The notes beneath the pieces were generated by a model that was given only the letters and a program-made list of their open reading frames with translations, was not told the DNA's origin and searched no databases. From CAZTGZ01 sp044339595 (GTDB taxonomy: Bacteria; Bacteroidota; Bacteroidia; NS11-12g; UBA9320), in contig JBIIVF010000058.1 of NCBI GenBank assembly GCA_044339595.1, forward strand, positions 1 to 14,584: 14,584 bases of DNA, given 5' to 3'. The translations under genes were made by a program, and so were the position numbers. Shown in pieces: positions 6,402-14,367 of this stretch. Within the stretch, counting starts at the first letter, position 1; every line of letters starts with the position of its first letter.

Positions 6402-7780
6402 TTTCCGGCTAACCCGGGCCAGAACGCGCCCAGTTCGTAGTATTTGACAATAGAATATCCCAACTTTAAACGGGTCTCCATATATTGTATGGCGGAAAGA
6501 ATATAGCTCTGATCGCGGCTATTCACCACAAACAAACTGCTTTCACCGGCAGCGAACCTGTTTTGTTCAGCCATGAGCAGGGTAAGGTTGTCATTCATGA
6601 TGTTGTTATAGAGACTTGACTGTCGGCTCAACACTTCAATTTCATTTTTAACGGCCAGCCTTTTGTTTTCCCACTCAGCTTGTTTGGCCTTGAGTTTCCA
6701 ATCATTTTCCAATATTTGAGCGCGCACCCATTTAAGTTCACCCCTCTCTTTACGAAGTAAGACGGGCATTTGAAAGCTGGCTCCCCATTTATAGTCTTCG
6801 GCATGAAAGGCAAATGGTGCATAGGGCTGATTGAAGAAATTATAATTTACTTTGAGCGAAGGCTTGAGCATTTCGCGCTTCAGTTTCTCATCATAAACCA
6901 AGCTTTGCTGTTTAAACAGATATTCTTTAATTTCCGGCTGTGATAAAGCATCCGGTGTTTTTTGCGTCACGGATATATCCGGGAATGCATCCGATGGAAT
7001 CCAAATATTTTCCCATTGAATCATGGTCGCTGATTCATCCCACATGAAATACCTTAAAATGTATCCGGCATTGGTAAAACTGAGCATGGCTTTATTGAGA
7101 CTGGCCTCCCGACTTTGCAATTGAATGAAGGCTTCTAAGGTATCGATGGCCGGTTTGTCTCCAAGTAAGTATTGCCCCTGAACGCCGGCAAATCGTTCTT
7201 TGGCAATTTCATAGGCTTTGAGAAACAATTTAACCTCTTGCCAGGATTGATTCCAGTTTAGATAGCTGACTGCTGCCTCTGATAGGAGTTGGTTGAGGAT
7301 GAGAATTCGCTGATTTTCGGAAACTGAAATGCCGAGTCGGGCTTTTTGAACTGCGGTCCTCCGCGCATCGGTAATCAACCCTTGAAGCAGAGAAGCACTC
7401 AAACCGGCTTGTATCAAACCTCCTTGAGGCAAAATATTTTCAGGATTCAGGTATTTCCCTTCATTGCTTTCAAATCCTACTTTGGCGTCCATGCCCGGCC
7501 AAATGGGGATTTTTAATGATTGTTCTGATAACGCATAATATCGGTTGCCGTTGTAACGTTTTTGGTCGTAACCGGCTGACAAATAAGGATCAAACCCGCC
7601 TTTTTCACGTAAAAGCATGGCCTGTGCCTTCACCAGTTGAACATCCGCAATCTTGGCCACCGGATGATGCTGCAAAGTCAGATTCAAAAAGCTATCGAGT
7701 CGCAGATAGAGGGTATCAGACGCGCGAACGCTGAAGAATGAAATCAAACAACCCAAAAACAATGGCCACTTTTTGTTCAT
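6398..7780 (-). CDS. TolC-family outer-membrane efflux channel
   Basis: The 460-residue protein begins with a signal peptide (basic MNKK, hydrophobic core, cleavage near Arg-Ala-Ser at about 21). It then shows the alpha-helical repeats typical of outer-membrane efflux proteins: long amphipathic helices, GYDQKRY-type beta segments near residue 50, and a second similar segment (VNYNFFNQPYAPF) in the second half. TolC-type trimers form a channel through the outer membrane that joins a periplasmic adaptor. Its start overlaps the stop of the HlyD-type gene by 4 bases (ATGA), and it is the last gene of the tetR-ABC-hlyD-tolC operon. Related channels serve type I secretion or drug export; the cargo cannot be told from the sequence. 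Confidence 0.92.
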   Translation of the reverse strand: MNKKWPLFLGCLISFFSVRASDTLYLRLDSFLNLTLQHHPVAKIADVQLVKAQAMLLREKGGFDPYLSAGYDQKRYNGNRYYALSEQSLKIPIWPGMDAKVGFESNEGKYLNPENILPQGGLIQAGLSASLLQGLITDARRTAVQKARLGISVSENQRILILNQLLSEAAVSYLNWNQSWQEVKLFLKAYEIAKERFAGVQGQYLLGDKPAIDTLEAFIQLQSREASLNKAMLSFTNAGYILRYFMWDESATMIQWENIWIPSDAFPDISVTQKTPDALSQPEIKEYLFKQQSLVYDEKLKREMLKPSLKVNYNFFNQPYAPFAFHAEDYKWGASFQMPVLLRKERGELKWVRAQILENDWKLKAKQAEWENKRLAVKNEIEVLSRQSSLYNNIMNDNLTLLMAEQNRFAAGESSLFVVNSRDQSYILSAIQYMETRLKLGYSIVKYYELGAFWPGLAGN

Positions 7781-9120
7781 TTCTCTTTTTTATCCGTTGT
7801 CTGAGCATAATAATCCGGGGGGAAACCGTTGAATTTTCGCCATAGCTCATACCAAACCGGCACTTCTTTGAGCAAGGCTATGCCATTGGCAGCCGAACCC
7901 GCCCTCAATGCTGAAGGCCATGAAGTCTCGTTTTCATCCGGCGCCACCAGCACGCGATATTTTCCTTCTTCATTCGTGAAATTATCAATCGCTACTACTT
8001 TTCCGCCAAACGTTCCGAAAGTGAGTTCGGGCCATCCGGTAAATACAATGGCAGGCCAGCCGTCGAAGAGAAAACGCACTTTTTGTCCAACCTGAATGAG
8101 CGGCAAATCAATGGGTTCTATATTCCATTCAACAGCAAGGCTAAAGTCTGCGGGCATGATGCTCACCAGATCTTCACCTTCCTTTACAGTCTCTCCAATG
8201 CCGGGCTTTACGACCCGTGTAATAATGCAATTTTGAGGTGCGGTTACGTAATACAACCCCAGCCTTACAGAATAATTCATATATTGATTCTGAAGTTTGG
8301 TCACCACCGCCTCGGCATCAAATAATGCGCTCATGGTGGCGAACTTTTCTGATTCAGATTTGGAGATTTTGTCGCGATACTCTGCATCAATGGCTTGTAG
8401 TTCCATCTCTGCATTCAGATATTCATTTCGGCTGGAGAGCAATTTATTGGAAGCGGTTATTTTTTTTGCTTGGGCTTCTTGTTTTTTGAGCTTTCTCGCT
8501 TCAAGATCGGTTAATGAAATGAGGCCCTGTTGCTGCAATTTTACGGCCCTGGCATATTGCTCTTCGGCAATGTTGAACTGCGTTTCGGCTGCTTCCAGAT
8601 TCACACTGTCGCTCTCAATTTTGAGGTTGGCTTGTTCAATGAGGTTTTTGAGTTGAAGCAATTTGGTCTTTCGGGTGCTGTTGATGGCGTCTATTTGCGC
8701 ATCGAGCGCTTTTACCTTCTCCATGTAGGCTTTTACCGACATTTCCTTCGACCTGATCTGTTGGTTGGTTCGATCGAGCAATGAAGTGTCAAAATAATCG
8801 TCCTTGATTTCAGATATATATACAATGGTGTCGCCCTTTTTTACGGTTTGACCTTCTTTTACAAACCACTTTTCTACCCTACCCCCAATAATACTATGGA
8901 TGGTTTGAGGTCGCTGAGAAGGGTCAAGACTGGTGAGTCTTCCCTTGGCTGTGATGTTTTGGGTCCAGGGTAAAAACATCGATAAAAGAGAAAGGATAAA
9001 AACCCCAATGAATATTTGGTGCAAACGTTTATAAATACCTGCTGCACTGATATGAGAAAAAGCGGAGTATTCCCTTGATTCAATCTCTTTTCTAACCGGT
9101 TTGTCTGATATGTTAAGCAT
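7777..9120 (-). CDS. HlyD-family periplasmic adaptor (membrane fusion protein)
   Basis: The 447-residue protein has a short cytoplasmic N terminus, one membrane helix (about 35-52), and a split lipoyl domain. The first half (about 78-103) has GGRVEKWFVKEGQTVKKGDTI; the second (about 292-322) has the matching APQNCIITRV and GETVKEGEDLVSIMP. Between the halves lies a long charged coiled coil (about 115-285) that should reach the TolC-type channel. A beta-barrel part follows. The family links an inner-membrane ABC exporter to the outer-membrane channel. The start overlaps the ABC gene by 8 bases and the stop overlaps the tolC-like gene by 4 bases, so the three are made together. The length and single membrane helix resemble adaptors of type I secretion rather than RND pumps. 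Confidence 0.94.
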   Translation of the reverse strand: MLNISDKPVRKEIESREYSAFSHISAAGIYKRLHQIFIGVFILSLLSMFLPWTQNITAKGRLTSLDPSQRPQTIHSIIGGRVEKWFVKEGQTVKKGDTIVYISEIKDDYFDTSLLDRTNQQIRSKEMSVKAYMEKVKALDAQIDAINSTRKTKLLQLKNLIEQANLKIESDSVNLEAAETQFNIAEEQYARAVKLQQQGLISLTDLEARKLKKQEAQAKKITASNKLLSSRNEYLNAEMELQAIDAEYRDKISKSESEKFATMSALFDAEAVVTKLQNQYMNYSVRLGLYYVTAPQNCIITRVVKPGIGETVKEGEDLVSIMPADFSLAVEWNIEPIDLPLIQVGQKVRFLFDGWPAIVFTGWPELTFGTFGGKVVAIDNFTNEEGKYRVLVAPDENETSWPSALRAGSAANGIALLKEVPVWYELWRKFNGFPPDYYAQTTDKKEK

Positions 9121-10834
9121 GAAACAGTTGTGCGGTTAAAGGGTTAGACTTAATTTCTTCCAGGTTGCCTTGGATCAATATTCTTCCTGCATCCAAAACT
9201 AGAATTTTATCTGATTTTTTAGCAACATCGGCATTATTACTCATAAATACCATCGTCCAGGCATTCGAAGGACTAAATAGAAATTCAATCAATTCTTTTC
9301 TTTGTTTTTCTGTAAAAACGTGAAACTGGTCTTGTATCAGCATCAGTCTGGGTTGATGAATTAAACAACGGGCCAGCATGAGTTTGATAGATTCACTTTT
9401 GCTCAAACGGTATCCACCCGGACCAATCTGTGTGCGGTATCCCTGTGGCAAGGAAACAACGCATTCTTCCAAAAAGACCTTTTTAACCATGGCTTGCACT
9501 TTTTCAATGGATATTTCTTTTTTGCCCATGGTGATATTTTCTTCGATGGTGCCTGAAAAGATAAGGCCTTCCCCGAAATACACACCGATTTGATTGCGTA
9601 ATTCATCCTTATTTAAACTTCCAACCGGAAATCCGTCATAGCTGAGGCTGCCCGTAATGTCTTCATACAATCCGGCCAATAATCGCAGCAAAGTGAATTT
9701 TCCTGCCCCGTTGAAACCTGAGATACACATACTTTGACCTGCTTTTAACTCAAAGCTAAGGTCGGTGAGCCGATCTGTATTTTGCTCTGCATAATGAAAA
9801 CTGAGGTCTTTGGCTGATATTTCCATTCCTTTTTCAGGGTTCGACATCAATTTCATCCCATCGTTATTCTCTAATTCGATATCGGTAAAAAAGCCAATTT
9901 TTTCCAAAGCAGTAAGTACGTCATAGATGGTTTCAAGGCTAATGATGAGTTTTTCAACGGTGTTCATCAACATCAGGATGATGATCTCAGAGGCCACAAA
10001 CTGACCCAATCCCAACTGGCCGTCAATTACCAGTAATCCGCCTGCCACCAATAAAACCCCGGCAATGATGACCTTAAAGAAAACCAAACCACCAAATTGG
10101 CGAAGCAACACCTTAAAGTGCATTTTTCTCGCCGACAGATAAGAAATTACGAAATTATCGGTCTTTTCTAGTGGTAAGGTGCTGTTTCCCGCCAATTTAA
10201 AGGTGTTCATCGTGCGTGCCGTTTCCTCCAACCAGTGCACTACATTGAATTTGGAAGTAGATTCTACTAAACTGGTTGCCAAACCTTTCGGTGCATTCAA
10301 TCGAATGACCAAAAAGATGAATAAAAGCACAAAGATGCCAAAAGCAATAAAAAATGGATGAAAAAATGAGAGCAGTATTAGGCTGAAAATAATTTGCAAA
10401 ACGGCTGCCGGAAAATCAATTAAGGTCTTGTTTATTCCTTTTTGAACACTGATGATTTCAAAGAAACGGTTCACCAGTTCAGGCGCGTGCTTATTGTCTA
10501 AGGAAGATAGTTTGATTCTCGGAATGCGATAGGCAAATTCAAACGCAGCTTTGGTAAATATTTTTTGTTGCAATCGCTCTGACAAATACATTTGAATGAT
10601 TTGCAACAAACCGGATAGGGCCATCCCTCCCATCACAAAGGCAATCAACAATGCCCAAGAAAAAGAAACACGACCGGCTTGCACCAGATTGAACACGGCT
10701 TGTATGCCGAGCGGCAATGAAAGGGCGATTAATCCATTAAAAATAGAATAGAAATAGATTTGCCAAACGTCCTTTTTTTCAGGTTGAAGCAAACGCCAGA
10801 ATCTATTGAGTGCTCTGTTTAGGGGTGATTTCAT
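9113..10834 (-). CDS. ABC half-exporter with a degenerate ATPase domain
   Basis: The 573-residue protein has the half-transporter layout: a type IV-like exporter membrane domain with several helices (about 20-310) and a C-terminal nucleotide-binding domain (about 335-573). There is no N-terminal C39 peptidase domain, so it does not cleave leader peptides. All main ATPase motifs are altered. Walker A is GFNGAGK-F-T with Phe380 where Ser/Thr should bind Mg. The signature LSGGQ reads LSKSE (477-481). Walker B ends in Gln501-Asp502 rather than Asp-Glu. The H-loop is Asn533. I recall that related Bacteroidota exporters with HlyD and TolC partners also have a swapped Glu-Asp at Walker B and Asn in the H-loop, so part of this is a family trait; the Phe380 looks special. 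It overlaps tetR by 4 bases. No second half-transporter is encoded nearby. Confidence 0.92.
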   Translation of the reverse strand: MKSPLNRALNRFWRLLQPEKKDVWQIYFYSIFNGLIALSLPLGIQAVFNLVQAGRVSFSWALLIAFVMGGMALSGLLQIIQMYLSERLQQKIFTKAAFEFAYRIPRIKLSSLDNKHAPELVNRFFEIISVQKGINKTLIDFPAAVLQIIFSLILLSFFHPFFIAFGIFVLLFIFLVIRLNAPKGLATSLVESTSKFNVVHWLEETARTMNTFKLAGNSTLPLEKTDNFVISYLSARKMHFKVLLRQFGGLVFFKVIIAGVLLVAGGLLVIDGQLGLGQFVASEIIILMLMNTVEKLIISLETIYDVLTALEKIGFFTDIELENNDGMKLMSNPEKGMEISAKDLSFHYAEQNTDRLTDLSFELKAGQSMCISGFNGAGKFTLLRLLAGLYEDITGSLSYDGFPVGSLNKDELRNQIGVYFGEGLIFSGTIEENITMGKKEISIEKVQAMVKKVFLEECVVSLPQGYRTQIGPGGYRLSKSESIKLMLARCLIHQPRLMLIQDQFHVFTEKQRKELIEFLFSPSNAWTMVFMSNNADVAKKSDKILVLDAGRILIQGNLEEIKSNPLTAQLFHA

Positions 10835-11514
10835 GCTTTGCTATTGAGGGTTGAAAATACCAATTCTTTAAAAAATACATTCATCGATTCCGGATGATGG
10901 GTGAAGTCACTGATTGCAGGAATGTGATCAGAGAAATATTTTTGAAGTAACGTACCCTCTAAAACCGTGGTTGCAAGGCTATGCGCATATCGGTAATGTG
11001 GATTGATTTCCATCATCAGCTCGCTTAAACGGTTCACCAATCGTTTGTACCCGCTGAAATAACCCTCTTTGTCTTCTCGGTTTACCTCTTTGGTCAGGTA
11101 TACTTTGATGGATTCTGAAGTGATGATCTTATGCAATAAATCAAGGTTGATATGATCTGCATATTGATTTTTTCCAATGGGGTTTATGATCACGTCCAGC
11201 GCTTTGGAGAGTTTCTCTTCTCGATTTTGAAGATTGCTTGTGGCAAATACGATGTGATATTCTACCCAAAACCAATACCACAAGGTTAAATACACCAAAA
11301 GCTTGTGCTTGTTTTCGAAATAGCGATAAATACTCGATTCAGTGGTTTGAAGCTGCATCGCCAGTTTTTTAAATGTAAAGTGCTCGATGCCGATGGATTC
11401 GATCAAGGCAATGCTGCCACTCACAATATTTCTGCCAAGCTCTGAATGCTCCGGATTTTTTAAATAGAGTTGGTCGCTTACGTTAATTTGTATGTTCTGT
11501 ATCAGCTTGTGCAT
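10831..11514 (-). CDS. TetR/AcrR-family transcriptional regulator
   Basis: The 227-residue product has the TetR-type helix-turn-helix at about residues 25-75: FTFKKLAMQLQTTESSIYRYFENKHKL has the family's two helices and the conserved YRYF and K-x-x-L ending. The remaining helical part would bind a ligand or form the dimer. The frame extends upstream to a TTG at 11523, but the ATG at 11514 gives a normal N terminus and the extra codons overlap a -7 promoter element, so 11514 is chosen. It is the first gene of the export operon and its stop overlaps the ABC gene start by 4 bases (ATGA). A 17-base palindrome upstream (11548-11564) is a likely operator, which would make the operon self-regulated and inducible by the exported compound. 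Confidence 0.93.
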   Translation of the reverse strand: MHKLIQNIQINVSDQLYLKNPEHSELGRNIVSGSIALIESIGIEHFTFKKLAMQLQTTESSIYRYFENKHKLLVYLTLWYWFWVEYHIVFATSNLQNREEKLSKALDVIINPIGKNQYADHINLDLLHKIITSESIKVYLTKEVNREDKEGYFSGYKRLVNRLSELMMEINPHYRYAHSLATTVLEGTLLQKYFSDHIPAISDFTHHPESMNVFFKELVFSTLNSKA

Positions 11515-11520
11515 TATTTG

Positions 11521-11528
11521 CAAATATC
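11521..11528 (-). promoter_or_regulatory. Candidate -7 element of the tetR export operon
   Basis: The minus strand reads GATATTTG, one base from TAnnTTTG, followed by six bases and the ATG at 11514. The position expected for the -33 element falls in the palindrome at 11548-11564; no TTTG is seen there, which would make this a weak promoter. It supports the start at 11514 over the upstream TTG. Confidence 0.5.
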
Positions 11529-11547
11529 AGTGCTTTGCGTCTATAAA

Positions 11548-11564
11548 TGATAGTAATACTACCA
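11548..11564. promoter_or_regulatory. Likely TetR operator, 17-base palindrome
   Basis: TGATAGTAATACTACCA is a palindrome around the central A with seven of eight base pairs matching. It begins 20 bases upstream of the -7 element, so a bound dimer would cover the -33 region. Odd-length operators of 15-19 bases are common for TetR-family proteins. Binding by this regulator is inferred from position. Confidence 0.6.
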
Positions 11565-11736
11565 ACATTGCGTGTAAAATGTTTTTCATATTTTGTAAGT
11601 GATTGAAAATGAAGAAGAATAAAATCTGGAGTGGGGTGGATGGTATGTGAGAAAGGGTCATCTTTCTCCGTCGAGGGGGGGGCAATTTCAGTGTTTTTTT
11701 CAATGGGGGATTTAGATTCCCAAAATTATCTCAAAT
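11565..11736. other. Spacer between the crtA-like gene and the tetR operon
   Basis: No gene is seen. The spacer contains a run of eight G (11675-11682) and a run of seven T (11694-11700). A 6-base-pair stem (11706-11721) has no T-run after it on either strand, so it is not a clear terminator of the crtA-like gene. Confidence 0.5.
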
Positions 11737-12453
11737 TCATCCCTTCAAATAAGGCCCCAAAAGATCTTCTCCATCCCAAACGCCCGTCGATTTATAGGGT
11801 TGAAACCTGGCAAACATCTCTTCTTTATACCAATCTATTTGGTGTGTTTTTTTAATGGCTTCTCTATGTTCCGGACTGCTGTAAGCGAATTTTTTCAGAG
11901 CGTCCAGGTTTTCCCAAATGCTGAGGGTGGCCATCTGTAACAAGGGAATCTCACCCACTCCTTTTGTGAAAATCAAGCCTTCACAACCTTGCTCAATGGG
12001 TCGTTGAGAAGTTGGCACATATCGCCAAAACTTTAATAATTTATTGGCCCGAATGGTAGCACGTGTAATGACCAGGATCAACGGATTGGTTTCATCTAAA
12101 TCATCAGAAGTAGTAAAGGGATTTTTACCGGACCAAAGTCCTTTGGCATGAATGGGCTTCATGAAAAGGGTCCATTGTTCACTCGACTTTTCACCGTAGC
12201 GTCGAAAAATATTTGAATTGTGAATGAAATCTTGCGCGGCTTGTTCATTTTCCCAAACCCCCAACAAGGCAAAAACACCCCAATCCGGAAAAGGATTGAA
12301 CCCCAAATCCCGACCGCTCCCCATAAGTTTGTAGAATTGAAGTCCCGGACTTTTAGATAGGGAAGAATGAGCAAATTGCATTTGACCCAGGGCCCAAATT
12401 TTAGACATCAGACTTGGAAACCGAAATAGGGTAAGGGTTGTAATAGAACTCAT
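11737..12453 (-). CDS. crtA: CrtA-family carotenoid oxygenase (probable 2-hydroxylase)
   Basis: The 238-residue product has the hallmarks of spheroidene monooxygenase (CrtA): LTLFRF and IWALGQM at the start, ATIRANKLLKFWRYVPTSQ (132-150), then FTKGVGE (162-168), ATLSIW (175-180) and WYKEEMFARFQP (208-219). In purple bacteria CrtA adds a keto group at C-2 of acyclic carotenoids. In a marine flavobacterium a crtA-related gene was, as I recall, shown to be a carotenoid 2-hydroxylase in the myxol pathway, which suits this cluster better. The gene lies 154 bases after crtZ on the same strand, so it may be read with the crt operon or from its own promoter, which I could not find. Family is secure; the exact reaction is inferred. 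Confidence 0.88.
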   Translation of the reverse strand: MSSITTLTLFRFPSLMSKIWALGQMQFAHSSLSKSPGLQFYKLMGSGRDLGFNPFPDWGVFALLGVWENEQAAQDFIHNSNIFRRYGEKSSEQWTLFMKPIHAKGLWSGKNPFTTSDDLDETNPLILVITRATIRANKLLKFWRYVPTSQRPIEQGCEGLIFTKGVGEIPLLQMATLSIWENLDALKKFAYSSPEHREAIKKTHQIDWYKEEMFARFQPYKSTGVWDGEDLLGPYLKG

Positions 12454-12607
12454 GACAAAAGCGACGGTTTCATTCTAATCTTTGATTTAAAAACATGCAT
12501 CATCCCCAAACGCTTTGATTATTTGAGCTGAGTTCAGGATGGTGGTAACGAGCCTTTGTCTCTTTTCCACTTTTCGGCTTTAAAGGACTGACGACCGCTA
12601 CGATTCG
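12454..12607. other. Gap between crtZ and the crtA-like gene
   Basis: No gene, clear promoter or hairpin with a T-run was found in these 154 bases on the coding strand. The crtA-like gene could therefore be read through from crtZ, or have a promoter not close to the known consensus. Confidence 0.4.
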
Positions 12608-13075
12608 TCAATTTCTACCCATCCGGTTCTGTTCCAGCCAATACTTAAATGGCACGACCAACATGCCAAAACACTCACCATCTTCTTTGGTGAGATGCTT
12701 GTGATGTACCTTGTGGGCCTTGCGAATGGCTCTAAGATATCGATTGTTGCTGCGGGTAAACCATTTTAATCTCTGATGGATGAAAACTTCATGCACCATA
12801 AAGTAGGCAAATCCGTAAATCAAAATACCCAAACCGACAAAAAACATCCATCGGTATGCGGGGGTCGAACCCAAAATAAATCCGGAAGCACTGGGTACAG
12901 CAAAAATCAGAAAGAAAGCATCGTTCTTCTCAAAAAAGCCGGGCTTGTGTACATGATGATCTTCGTGCAGATTCCAGAGAAATCCGTGCATGACATATTT
13001 ATGGGCAAGCCAAGCTACGGCTTCCATGGTTAAAAAGGTAATCAGGGTTATCAGTATGGCAATTCCGGCCGACAT
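12608..13075 (-). CDS. crtZ: Beta-carotene 3-hydroxylase CrtZ
   Basis: CrtZ is a membrane di-iron enzyme that hydroxylates C-3 of beta-ionone rings, turning beta-carotene to zeaxanthin. The 155-residue product has all expected histidine motifs: His25-x4-His30, His37-x2-His40-His41, His95-x4-His100 and His121-x2-His124-His125. Hydrophobic helices lie at about 3-22, 53-68 and 73-93. The length is normal for short bacterial CrtZ. It starts one base after the stop of the small exported protein gene (TGA, T, ATG), so its translation is probably coupled to that gene. Its substrate needs a cyclase (CrtY), which is not in this window. Confidence 0.95.
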   Translation of the reverse strand: MSAGIAILITLITFLTMEAVAWLAHKYVMHGFLWNLHEDHHVHKPGFFEKNDAFFLIFAVPSASGFILGSTPAYRWMFFVGLGILIYGFAYFMVHEVFIHQRLKWFTRSNNRYLRAIRKAHKVHHKHLTKEDGECFGMLVVPFKYWLEQNRMGRN

Positions 13076-13076
13076 A

Positions 13077-13523
13077 TCAGTGTATTTTAAAGTAAGACTG
13101 AATCAATTTTTTTAACTCAGCATCCTTAATCAAAGGTAATTCTTTTTGAAGAAATGCACGATCGGTTCTTTTGTGATCATAGCCTAAAAATGTTGGAATC
13201 GATTGTTGCAATGAATATCGTATGAAGCGCAACTCTGCATTTTCGGGTTCTTTTTTGATGGCATGCTCGAGCACGTCCTTGCCTTTGTTAAAATAATGGA
13301 GTTTTTCGGTGGGCATCCAGGCATAAGAAGCTTTCATCATAAATAGCGCCCCTTTGTATCCCATTTCCGTGTTAGAACAATGGGCAGGTATACTTTTTAG
13401 CATCTTGTCGCAAACCTTTTCCGATTTGCTCGAAGCTTCATAATTTCTGCGTAATTCAATGAGTAAATTGGTCTCGGATGAGGTTATTCCAGACAATACC
13501 ATGAGGGTCAAAAGGAGAATCAT
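13077..13523 (-). CDS. Small exported helical protein of the carotenoid cluster, unknown function
   Basis: The 148-residue product begins with a short hydrophobic signal-like segment (about 1-15) followed by a soluble, mostly helical part. Visible features are EMGYKGALFMMKASYAW (about 53-69), a TPR-like helix pair around YFNKGKDVLEHAIKKEPENAELRFIRYSL (about 81-109), and FLGY near 117. I recall similar proteins in carotenoid clusters and elsewhere in Bacteroidota, always of unknown role. Its start overlaps the crtB stop (ATGA) and crtZ follows its stop after one base, so it is tightly locked between two pathway enzymes. It might help place or carry carotenoids in the envelope, but nothing in the sequence proves that. 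Confidence 0.88.
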   Translation of the reverse strand: MILLLTLMVLSGITSSETNLLIELRRNYEASSKSEKVCDKMLKSIPAHCSNTEMGYKGALFMMKASYAWMPTEKLHYFNKGKDVLEHAIKKEPENAELRFIRYSLQQSIPTFLGYDHKRTDRAFLQKELPLIKDAELKKLIQSYFKIH

Positions 13524-14362
13524 AGCAGATTAAAAGAAGTTTGCGTTTTAGATTGAACCAACAACATCAGTTTTTGAATGTTCGGAATACGCACTCTTTC
13601 TTCTTTTAATCTGGAGGGCGGTAAGCCTTTTATTTTTTCAAACAACATGAAATAATAGATGTAGGCGGTATAAACTCCAAATCTTGATTCTTTGGGCAAT
13701 AAACGGATGTTCTCGAGGGCGTGATCGAAATCTTTTTGAATGTCCTTCTCAATCTCAAGTTTCGCAGCTTCATCCAAAATTCCGGAGGTAAGATTTGGGA
13801 AATAAATTCTTCCCAATTCTTCATTGTCAGCCTTAATATCTCGTAAGAAATTCACTTTTTGAAACGCAGCGCCTAAACTCATTGCGCCTTCCTTGAAGTG
13901 CTCATATTGGTCAAGGTTTCCTTTACAAAAAACGCGCAAACACATCAGTCCAACCACTTGTGCTGATCCCAAAATATATTGGTCATAGCTTTGTTGATTG
14001 TGTGCATTCTTGTGCAAGTCAGTTTCCATGCTGTCGAAAAAGCACTGAATAAGACTCCATTCAATACTATAGGCATTCACCGCTTTCTGAAAATTATTCA
14101 GGACCGGATTCATGCTAATTTGGCGATCAATAGCCTTTCGGGTATCCTCAATAAACTCATGCAGCAGTTGTTCTTGCTCATATTCATGGAAGGTATCTAC
14201 GATTTCATCCGCAAGGCGAACAAATCCGTAAATGGCATAAATTCCTTCGCGAATGGAAGGATGTAACATTTTGATTCCCAAAGAAAAAGACGTGCTGTAT
14301 TGACGCGTGATCTCTTTGTTGAGTTTGGATGAAATTTGATCGTATAGTGCTTTGGTTGCCAT
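13520..14362 (-). CDS. crtB: Phytoene synthase CrtB
   Basis: CrtB joins two geranylgeranyl diphosphates to make 15-cis-phytoene, the first committed carotenoid step. The 280-residue product has both Mg-binding aspartate motifs: Asp52-x3-Asp56 in YGFVRLADEIVD and Asp175-x3-Asp179 in NFLRDIKADNEELGRIYFP. The length is normal for short bacterial phytoene or squalene/phytoene synthases. It starts 5 bases after the crtI stop and overlaps the next gene by 4 bases, so it is part of a crtI-crtB-unknown-crtZ operon. The neighbouring desaturase and hydroxylase favour phytoene over squalene as product. Confidence 0.96.
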   Translation of the reverse strand: MATKALYDQISSKLNKEITRQYSTSFSLGIKMLHPSIREGIYAIYGFVRLADEIVDTFHEYEQEQLLHEFIEDTRKAIDRQISMNPVLNNFQKAVNAYSIEWSLIQCFFDSMETDLHKNAHNQQSYDQYILGSAQVVGLMCLRVFCKGNLDQYEHFKEGAMSLGAAFQKVNFLRDIKADNEELGRIYFPNLTSGILDEAAKLEIEKDIQKDFDHALENIRLLPKESRFGVYTAYIYYFMLFEKIKGLPPSRLKEERVRIPNIQKLMLLVQSKTQTSFNLL

Positions 14363-14367
14363 GGTTT

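Noticed and set aside
8297..8656. Rightward open frame of 119 codons inside the HlyD-type gene
   Set aside because: It is antisense to the coiled-coil region, whose regular codon pattern leaves the opposite strand open; no family features are seen.
11706..11721. Hairpin as terminator of the crtA-like gene
   Set aside because: The stem is only 6 base pairs with a G-T pair and no T-run follows on the relevant strand.
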